64,000 nucleotides of DNA, from positions 124,001 to 188,000 of the forward strand of contig NZ_JAMOIH010000009.1 of NCBI RefSeq assembly GCF_024448955.1, read 5' to 3'. Of the stretch, positions 53,784 to 64,000 are shown in pieces. Position 1 is the stretch's first letter. Each line of letters starts with the position of its first letter. The position numbers and the translations under genes are program-made. The notes below the pieces were generated by a model. That model was given only the letters and a program-made list of their open reading frames with translations. It was not told where the DNA came from and made no database searches. The stretch comes from Stutzerimonas stutzeri (lineage in GTDB: Bacteria > Pseudomonadota > Gammaproteobacteria > Pseudomonadales > Pseudomonadaceae).

Positions 53784-55934
53784 TCAAACCCTGAAGTAGC
53801 TCATCAAGCTCTGCTGATGGTTGGCCAGCTGATTCAATGCCTGGCTGACGCGAGCTGATTCGTCCGCCTGGCCAGACAGCGATTCGGTAACGTCGCGGAT
53901 ACCAGCCACGTTACGGTTGATTTCTTCGGCTACCGCACTTTGCTGCTCGGCTGCGCTGGCGATCTGCAGGTTCATGTCGGAAATCACCGCCACCGCGTCG
54001 CCGATCTTGCGCAGCGCAGCGACGGCATTGCCTACCTGATCGACACTGCCCTGCGCCTGAGCATGGCTGCCCTGCATCGCCGTGACCACGTCGCGGGTTC
54101 CGCTCTGCAGACGTTCGATGACCAGACGGATTTCTTCGATGGATTCCTGGGTGCGTCGAGCGAGGTTGCGAACTTCATCGGCCACCACGGCGAAACCACG
54201 CCCGGCCTCGCCTGCCCGTGCCGCCTCGATGGCGGCATTAAGCGCCAGCAAGTTGGTCTGCTCGGCGATCGCGCGAATCACTTCGAGCACCGAGCCGATC
54301 TGTTCGCTGCTAGCGGCCAGCGTTTCGACTTGTCCCATGGCATGGTTCAGTTCATCGGCGAGGCCGTCGATGCTACGCGTGGTGTGATCGATGACATCCA
54401 GCCCTTCGTGGGTTGCCTGATCGGCAGCGCGTGCAGCCTCCGCTGCTTGCGCAGCGTTGCGCGCGACATCCTGCGCCGTGGCGCTCATTTCATGCGATGC
54501 GGTCGCCACCTGTTCGACTTCGCGGAACTGTTGCTGCATGCCAGCGCTGGTCTGCGTGGCGATCGCAGCAGACTGGTCGGCGCTGCTGCGCGCATCCTGA
54601 ACCGAGCGCTGTACATCGGCGATGGTTGGCTGCAGCTTGTCGAGAAAACGATTGAACCAGCCGGCCAGCTCGCCCAATTCATCCTCTCGGGCGTATTCCA
54701 GTCGTCGAGTGAGATCGCCCTCGCCACTGGCGATGTCCTTGAGCATCGCCGCGACCCCTTCGATAGGACGGGTCACGCCCCGAGCGGTCAGCCACATCAG
54801 TGCCAAGCCCAGCAACACCGCGACAAGGCCGATGGTTAGGGCGATCATGCTGTTCTCCCGACTCTGAGCCTGCAGCGTCTGCTCCAGGCGCGCTGCCGGA
54901 GCGAGCAGCACCTGACGTGGCACTTCCAGCAGAATCGCCCAGGGTTCGACTTCCGGCACTGGCTGTACGGGTTGCAGCACCCGCAGCATGTCGCCATCGT
55001 CGAGCAACGCCGGCTTACCGGCATCGACCACCCGGTCAATCGCCTCGCTCTGTGCACCGAACGCGGCGCTCAGTGGTTTGCCGAGCAGGCCAGCGTCGCG
55101 ACTATGACCGGCCAGATAACCGGCGGGACTGATCACGCTCAGATGACCTTCGCCCTGATAAAGAACCTGTTGCGCCTCCTGACTGAGTTGTTGCAGCGAA
55201 GCCAGGCTGATATCAACGCCGACGACACCAATGACCTTGTCATTTTCGATCAAGGGAAAGGCGACGCTGGTCATCAGCAGCGGCTTCCCTTCCACCTCGT
55301 CGAAATAGGGCTCGAGTACACAGACCCTGGCGCTGTCGCGCGGGCAACTGTACCAGGCGTTATAGGGTGCGCCCGTGATGCTGGATGAGGTATCGGCGAG
55401 TTCCTCTTCGCTCATGGTCTCAGCACTGAGTTGGCCAGGCTTGCGCTGCGACCAGTACAGCGAAAATCGTCCGGTGTCGTTGCCGCCCATTTCGGCGTTA
55501 TCTATGAACATGCCATCCCTGTCGTCCAGCGCGTCGGTCTCGAACACCACGTAAAGGCCGATCAGGTCAGGATTGGCTTCCAACGCCGTCTTGATCTGGT
55601 GGTGCAAATCCTCACGAAGCTCGAAGGCATTGGCCATCCGCTCGATGGCCTGCTCGCGCAGAGACAGCACCTGACGAACGAAACCCTTGCCGTACTGATA
55701 AGCATCGTTGAACTGTCGCTCGATGCGCAGAGCCTGCGCCAAGCCACGCGCTTGCAGATTGTTGCGCGCGGACTCTTCCAGCATGGCACCGCTCGATGCG
55801 CTGACCAGAACTGCGGCCTGACGCGATTGGTAGAGCGAAGCGCCGACCAACAGGCCGACAATAAGCAAAAGACAAAGGCCAGCCAGCAGAGTGAGCTTCC
55901 ACTGGATGGACAGGCGGGTAAGGGCGGGCATCAT
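53784..55934 (-). CDS. Methyl-accepting chemotaxis protein with dCache-type sensor
   Basis: 716 aa. A first membrane helix ([21 protein letters not shown]) is followed by a long periplasmic sensor (about 35-365; [28 protein letters not shown] is the double-Cache pattern), a second helix ([16 protein letters not shown]), HAMP and the cytoplasmic signalling domain with the tip [32 protein letters not shown]. It signals to CheA. The ligand is unknown. No C-terminal CheR/B-binding pentapeptide is present. Two ATG codons at the start; I chose the first, which has GAGGAA upstream. Confidence 0.92.
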   Translation of the reverse strand: MMPALTRLSIQWKLTLLAGLCLLLIVGLLVGASLYQSRQAAVLVSASSGAMLEESARNNLQARGLAQALRIERQFNDAYQYGKGFVRQVLSLREQAIERMANAFELREDLHHQIKTALEANPDLIGLYVVFETDALDDRDGMFIDNAEMGGNDTGRFSLYWSQRKPGQLSAETMSEEELADTSSSITGAPYNAWYSCPRDSARVCVLEPYFDEVEGKPLLMTSVAFPLIENDKVIGVVGVDISLASLQQLSQEAQQVLYQGEGHLSVISPAGYLAGHSRDAGLLGKPLSAAFGAQSEAIDRVVDAGKPALLDDGDMLRVLQPVQPVPEVEPWAILLEVPRQVLLAPAARLEQTLQAQSRENSMIALTIGLVAVLLGLALMWLTARGVTRPIEGVAAMLKDIASGEGDLTRRLEYAREDELGELAGWFNRFLDKLQPTIADVQRSVQDARSSADQSAAIATQTSAGMQQQFREVEQVATASHEMSATAQDVARNAAQAAEAARAADQATHEGLDVIDHTTRSIDGLADELNHAMGQVETLAASSEQIGSVLEVIRAIAEQTNLLALNAAIEAARAGEAGRGFAVVADEVRNLARRTQESIEEIRLVIERLQSGTRDVVTAMQGSHAQAQGSVDQVGNAVAALRKIGDAVAVISDMNLQIASAAEQQSAVAEEINRNVAGIRDVTESLSGQADESARVSQALNQLANHQQSLMSYFRV

Positions 55935-56044
55935 CGCTTCCTCGTGACGTTATGCCCTTAAGGATCGACCAGACATCCCATCCCTTGAGTACCGCCTGTA
56001 AGAACACCGAAGCGCACCGAGCCCTGGGAGCGCGTCATCGCCCG

Positions 56045-57409
56045 TTATTTACGCGTTTTCTGCGGCCGTTGCCAGCCTTCGATCAATACCTGCCGAGCCC
56101 GCCCGAGTGCCAGGGTGCCGGCCGGTACATCGGCCGTGATCACCGAACCGGCGCCGGTGGTAGCGCCATCACCGAGGCTGACCGGAGCAACCAGCGAGCT
56201 GTTGGAGCCGATGAACACGTCCTCGCCCATCACCGTGCGGGACTTGTTGGCACCGTCATAGTTGCAAGTGATGGTCCCTGCGCCGATGTTGGTCCGCGCG
56301 CCGATTTCGGCGTCACCTAGATAGGCCAGGTGGCCGGCCTTGGCGCCCTCGCCTATGCGCGAATTCTTCACCTCGACGAAGTTGCCGACGTGCGCCTTGG
56401 CTCCCAGCACCGCACCGGGACGCAGGCGCGCGAATGGCCCGCAGTCGGCGCCCTCGCCCAGTTCGGCGCCTTCCAGATGACTGTTGGCCTTGATCACCGC
56501 ACCACGGCGCAGCGTGCTGTCGCGAATAACGCAATTGGGCCCGATCTCCACACCATCCTCGATCACCACCCGGCCTTCGAGGATTACGTTCACGTCGATC
56601 AAGACATCGCGGCCGACACTCACTTCGCCACGCAGATCGAAGCGTGCCGGATCGCGTAGCGTAACTCCCTGCTCCATCAGACGACGCGCCGCACGCAGCT
56701 GATAGTGCCGCTCGAGCTCAGCCAATTGAATGCGATCGTTGGCACCCTGTACTTCCATCGCATCCTGCGGCTGCTCGGTAGCGACCGTCAGCCCATCGGC
56801 GACGGCCATGGCGATCACATCGGTCAGATAGTATTCGCCCTGTGCATTGCTGTTGGACAGCCGCCCCAGCCAGTCACCCAGTCGCTCACTCGGCACCGCC
56901 AGAATGCCGGTGTTGCCTTCCGCTATGAGCTTTTGTTCGGGCGAAGCGTCCTTATGTTCGACGATCGCCTGGACCACGCCCTGGCCGTCGCGCACGATCC
57001 GGCCGTAACCGGTCGGGTCGTTCAGGTTTACCGTCAGCAAAGCAAGCTGCTGCGGGCCGACCTTGTGCAGGAGTCGGTCGAGCGTCGCCGCTTCGATCAG
57101 CGGCACGTCGCCATAAAGGATCAGCACTCGCTCGGCCGTGAGCTCAGGAAGTGCCTGCGCAACAGCATGTCCTGTTCCCAACTGCTCGGTCTGGACCACG
57201 AAATTCAGATCGTCCGCGGCCAGGCGCTCACGCACCTGCTCGGCGCCGTGGCCAATCACCACGTGGATGGCTTTGGGCTCGAGCCCTCGGGCGGTCTCGA
57301 TCACATGCCCCAGCATGGACTGACCGGCAACCGGGTGAAGTACCTTGGGTAGAGCGGAGCGCATGCGCGTGCCCTGACCGGCAGCGAGAATGACGATATC
57401 GAGTGACAT
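56045..57409 (-). CDS. glmU: Bifunctional UDP-N-acetylglucosamine pyrophosphorylase/glucosamine-1-phosphate acetyltransferase GlmU
   Basis: 454 aa. The N-terminal nucleotidyltransferase has [19 protein letters not shown] and LYGDVPLI. The C-terminal half is a left-handed beta helix of hexapeptide repeats (for example [27 protein letters not shown]) carrying the acetyltransferase. It makes UDP-GlcNAc. The start is at 57409, since the upstream frame to 57445 is unlike the family. It is downstream of atpC, as in other pseudomonads. Confidence 0.96.
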   Translation of the reverse strand: MSLDIVILAAGQGTRMRSALPKVLHPVAGQSMLGHVIETARGLEPKAIHVVIGHGAEQVRERLAADDLNFVVQTEQLGTGHAVAQALPELTAERVLILYGDVPLIEAATLDRLLHKVGPQQLALLTVNLNDPTGYGRIVRDGQGVVQAIVEHKDASPEQKLIAEGNTGILAVPSERLGDWLGRLSNSNAQGEYYLTDVIAMAVADGLTVATEQPQDAMEVQGANDRIQLAELERHYQLRAARRLMEQGVTLRDPARFDLRGEVSVGRDVLIDVNVILEGRVVIEDGVEIGPNCVIRDSTLRRGAVIKANSHLEGAELGEGADCGPFARLRPGAVLGAKAHVGNFVEVKNSRIGEGAKAGHLAYLGDAEIGARTNIGAGTITCNYDGANKSRTVMGEDVFIGSNSSLVAPVSLGDGATTGAGSVITADVPAGTLALGRARQVLIEGWQRPQKTRK

Positions 57410-57473
57410 GGCAGATCCTGAATCGTGACCCTGGGGCCGACGCAAAAGAGGTTTTTACGAAAAACGGAAAAGA

Positions 57474-57499
57474 AAAAGGGTAGCCAAGGCTACCCTTTT
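57474..57499 (-). terminator. Terminator of the atp operon
   Basis: AAAAGGGTAGCC and GGCTACCCTTTT form a perfect 12-bp stem with a 2-base loop. On the minus strand it is followed by a T-rich tract. It lies 29 bases after the atpC stop. Confidence 0.88.
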
Positions 57500-57527
57500 A
57501 CTCGCGCACGATGAAGCAGTCAGCGGA

Positions 57528-57956
57528 TCAACCGCGGCCGTACTTCTTGCGCATCGCCTCGATGGTCCGCAGCTGCGCGGCAGCTTCAGCCAGACGAGCA
57601 GCAGCCGAGCCGTAATCGAACTCAGCACCCTTCTCGTGCAGGGCCTTCTCGGCGGCCGTCACGGCAGCCTGCGCCGCCGCTTCGTCCAGATCCTTGGCGC
57701 GCGTAGCGGTATCGGCGAGCACCTTCACCATGTTCGGCTGAACTTCGATGAAGCCGCCGGAAATGTAGAAGATCTCTTCGGTGCCACCCTGCTTGATCAC
57801 TCGCACCGGACCGGGCTTGAGATCGGTCAGCAGTGGAGCGTGGCCCGGCAGAATGCCCAGGTCACCCAGGTGACCATGAGCGACGACCATCTCTACCAGC
57901 CCCGAGAACAGCTCTTCTTCCGCACTGACGATGTCACAGTGGACTGTCATAGCCAT
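57528..57956 (-). CDS. atpC: ATP synthase epsilon subunit AtpC
   Basis: 142 aa. The N-terminal beta-sandwich ([39 protein letters not shown]) and the C-terminal two-helix hairpin are as expected. It couples the rotor to the catalytic head and inhibits ATP hydrolysis. It is the last gene of the operon. Confidence 0.96.
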   Translation of the reverse strand: MAMTVHCDIVSAEEELFSGLVEMVVAHGHLGDLGILPGHAPLLTDLKPGPVRVIKQGGTEEIFYISGGFIEVQPNMVKVLADTATRAKDLDEAAAQAAVTAAEKALHEKGAEFDYGSAAARLAEAAAQLRTIEAMRKKYGRG

Positions 57957-58036
57957 ACTTATGCCTCGGTAATCAGCTCGACCCGCGACGGGTGCCGCCG
58001 GTCGAGCTTATTGGCGCCCGCGAGCGGGCGCGCCAG

Positions 58037-59443
<1,407 letters not shown>

Positions 59444-60307
59444 TTAAACCGCGGCAGCGCCGCCGACGATTTCCGAAATTTCTTGCGTGATCGCAGCCTG
59501 ACGGGCCTTGTTGTAGACCAGTTGCAGGTCGCTGATCAGCTCACCGGCGTTGTCGGTTGCGTTCTTCATGGCGATCATCCGGGCTGCCTGTTCGGCGGCG
59601 CCGTTCTCGACCACGGCCTGATAGACCTGGGACTCGACGTAGCGAACCAGCAAGGCATCCAGCAGAAGCCGGGCATCGGGTTCGTACAGATAGTCCCACT
59701 GACCTTTCGGCGCGGTCTGATCGTCACTGGCCGCCAACGGCAGCAACTGAGCTACGGTCGGCTTCTGCGTCATGGTGTTGATGAACTTGTTCGACACCAG
59801 GAAGAGACGGTCCAGACGGCCCTGATCGAAGGCATCCAGCATGACCTTGACGCTGCCGATCAGATCGTTGATCGACGGCTCTTCACCAAGCCCGTTGACT
59901 GCCGCGACCACGTTGCCGCCGAAGCTGCGGAAAAAGCTCGCGCCCTTGTTACCGATCACGCAGAGGTCGGCCTCGACATTGCTGTCGTGCCATTCCTTCA
60001 TGTGCTTGACCAGCACCTTGAACAGGTTGGTGTTCAAGCCGCCGCACAGGCCGCGATCGGACGACACGACGATATAGCCGACACGCTTGACCGGGCGCTC
60101 TACCATGAACGGGTGGCGGTACTCCGGGTTGGTATTGGCCAGATGACCGATTACCTGCTGGATCCGCTCCGCATAAGGACGGCTGGCAGCCATGCGCATC
60201 TGTGCCTTGCGCATCTTGCTGACCGCCACCTTTTCCATGGCGCTGGTGATCTTCTGCGTGCTTTTGATGCTCGCAATCTTGCTGCGAATCTCTTTTGCGC
60301 CTGCCAT
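59444..60307 (-). CDS. atpG: ATP synthase gamma subunit AtpG
   Basis: 287 aa. The N-terminal helix [20 protein letters not shown] and C-terminal helix ([41 protein letters not shown]) form the central rotor shaft. [11 protein letters not shown] is the typical core motif. Confidence 0.97.
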   Translation of the reverse strand: MAGAKEIRSKIASIKSTQKITSAMEKVAVSKMRKAQMRMAASRPYAERIQQVIGHLANTNPEYRHPFMVERPVKRVGYIVVSSDRGLCGGLNTNLFKVLVKHMKEWHDSNVEADLCVIGNKGASFFRSFGGNVVAAVNGLGEEPSINDLIGSVKVMLDAFDQGRLDRLFLVSNKFINTMTQKPTVAQLLPLAASDDQTAPKGQWDYLYEPDARLLLDALLVRYVESQVYQAVVENGAAEQAARMIAMKNATDNAGELISDLQLVYNKARQAAITQEISEIVGGAAAV

Positions 60308-60357
60308 TTGACACCTATCGGGTTAGCAGGCGGGAACCTTGCGGCTCCCGCTGCGGC

Positions 60358-61902
<1,545 letters not shown>

Positions 61903-61917
61903 GCCACGACCCTCAAA

Positions 61918-62454
61918 TCAGGATTTCAACGATTCGGCCAACTGGCTCAGTTTGCCGCGGACCGAACCATCGACAACCACATCGCCGGCGCGGATGACAA
62001 CGCCGCCGATCAGCGCAGGGTTCACGACCTGCTGGGGGTTGACGGTACGATCTAGCCGCTTCGACAAGGCGGCAGCCAAGGTTTGGAGTTGCGCAGGGGT
62101 CAGCTCGAAAGCTGTCTGCACTTCAACGTCGAGTGTCTTTTCGGCCTCAGCCTTGAGTTCCTCGAACAGCTCCCGGATGGTCGGCAACACGTCCAGGCGA
62201 TCATTGTCACCAAGCGTGGAGACGAAGTTACGGAAGGCTTCATCGATGTCGCTACCGAGCAGCTGAACCAGCGTCTTGACCTTGTTTTCACTGGTCAGAC
62301 GAGGATTCTTCAGCAGTTCGGCAACGTCGGGAACTTCAACGGCGACCGCAGCCAGGCTCAACATGCCCGACCACGCCTCGATCCGGCCAGCCGCGCTGGC
62401 GAACTCGAACGCGGCCTTGGCGTATGGCCGAGCAAGCGTCTGGGTATTGATCAT
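61918..62454 (-). CDS. atpH: ATP synthase delta subunit AtpH
   Basis: 178 aa. The helical N-terminal domain (LARPYAKAAFEFA) and the C-terminal GGVVIRAGDVVVDGSVRGKLSQL are typical of the delta subunit, which ties the F1 head to the peripheral stalk. Confidence 0.96.
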   Translation of the reverse strand: MINTQTLARPYAKAAFEFASAAGRIEAWSGMLSLAAVAVEVPDVAELLKNPRLTSENKVKTLVQLLGSDIDEAFRNFVSTLGDNDRLDVLPTIRELFEELKAEAEKTLDVEVQTAFELTPAQLQTLAAALSKRLDRTVNPQQVVNPALIGGVVIRAGDVVVDGSVRGKLSQLAESLKS

Positions 62455-62466
62455 CGCTTGCCTCGC

Positions 62467-62937
62467 TTAGAGTTGGGAGGCCAGTTTTTCGACCAGATCG
62501 TTGTGCGCCTTGGCGTCCACCTGGGACTCCAGGATCTTCTCCGCACCCATCACGGCCAATACCGCTACCTGATTGCGCAGTTGCTCCTTGGCACGATTCA
62601 CTTCCTGCTCGATTTCGGCGCGGGCGCCGGCTACCAGTCGCTCACCTTCGGTGCGCGCCTGTTGCTTGGCTTCCTCAACGATGGCATTGGCCTGCTTGTT
62701 GGCCTGCTCAAGAATCTGGGCAGCTTGCCCCTTGGTCTCGCGGAGGGTGTTGGAAACCTTTTCCTGAGCCAATTTTAGGTCTTGCTGCGCACGGCCTGCG
62801 GCGTCCAGCCCTTCGGCAATTTTCTTCTGGCGTTCCTGCATGGCCTTGGTGATAGGCGGCCATACGAACTTCATGCAGAACCAGACGAAAATAGCGAAAG
62901 CGAACGTTTGACCGAACAGCGTCAAGTTAATGTTCAC
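62467..62937 (-). CDS. atpF: ATP synthase b subunit AtpF
   Basis: 156 aa. One N-terminal membrane helix ([20 protein letters not shown]) is followed by a long charged helix ([24 protein letters not shown]) that forms the peripheral stalk. Confidence 0.96.
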   Translation of the reverse strand: MNINLTLFGQTFAFAIFVWFCMKFVWPPITKAMQERQKKIAEGLDAAGRAQQDLKLAQEKVSNTLRETKGQAAQILEQANKQANAIVEEAKQQARTEGERLVAGARAEIEQEVNRAKEQLRNQVAVLAVMGAEKILESQVDAKAHNDLVEKLASQL

Positions 62938-63029
62938 AGCGATATACCTCGTGCTATCTCGTTCGACGCGGTTGTCAATTCCACGGCAACGGGGCTCGCG
63001 GAGCGAACCCCATCAGGAACCGGAATGTA

Positions 63030-63272
<243 letters not shown>

Positions 63273-63327
63273 CTAAGGGGGTTAAGGTTTTTCGGGTAAA
63301 GCAAAAACGTTTCGAACGATTCAGCTG

Positions 63328-64000
<673 letters not shown>

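Overview
The window is a high-GC gammaproteobacterial chromosome segment. It is most likely from the Pseudomonas stutzeri group (Stutzerimonas) or a close relative. The basis is the gene content and order: the atp operon next to glmU and glmS/glmR, a complete pseudomonad-type mdc/mad malonate locus, and a FecIR-TonB iron module. The protein sequences also read as pseudomonad. No 16S rRNA is present, so the species is an inference.

Layout. 1-3164: end of a type I restriction locus (hsdR, partial hsdS). 3304-7807: a beta-oxidation-like operon of two acyl-CoA dehydrogenases and a fused enoyl-CoA hydratase/3-hydroxyacyl-CoA dehydrogenase, closed by a clear terminator. 8179-9627: gabD. 9954-10030: tRNA-Arg(CCG). 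10009-18267: an 8.26-kb integrated element in the 3' end of that tRNA, bounded by a 23-bp direct repeat (22/23 identical). It carries a tyrosine integrase, an HNH endonuclease paired with an unknown zinc-ribbon-like protein, a serine recombinase, two small genes (one terminase-small-subunit-like), a protein with an HUH motif that looks like a replication initiator, a 55-codon gene and a lipoprotein. The original tRNA terminator is stranded on the far side of the element. 18479-19296: PH-domain and VOC-family genes. 20214-28570: malonate regulator, transporter (madL/madM) and biotin-independent malonate decarboxylase (mdcA-H).

28688-30018: small membrane, secreted and HhH-motif proteins. 30416-33936: TAXI-type TRAP transporter with a DUF1850 partner. 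34220-39517: FecI/FecR sigma system with a TonB receptor and a PepSY membrane protein. 39668-44963: a secreted cysteine-rich protein, a G3E GTPase, DUF3301 and SMI1-like proteins, an MFS exporter, and a RidA/LysR divergent pair around a perfect palindrome. 45254-51020: a bacteriophytochrome operon (bphP, response regulator, hybrid kinase, heme oxygenase bphO). The oxygenase makes the biliverdin chromophore that the photoreceptor binds. 51076-57409: glmS, glmR, a chemoreceptor and glmU. 57528-64000: atpC-D-G-A-H-F-E-B on the minus strand, with atpB cut by the window edge.

The least familiar part is the tRNA-Arg element, which combines an HUH-type protein, two site-specific recombinases and a possible two-gene defence cassette in about 8 kb. 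The bacteriophytochrome operon is the most interesting recognisable system in the core genome.
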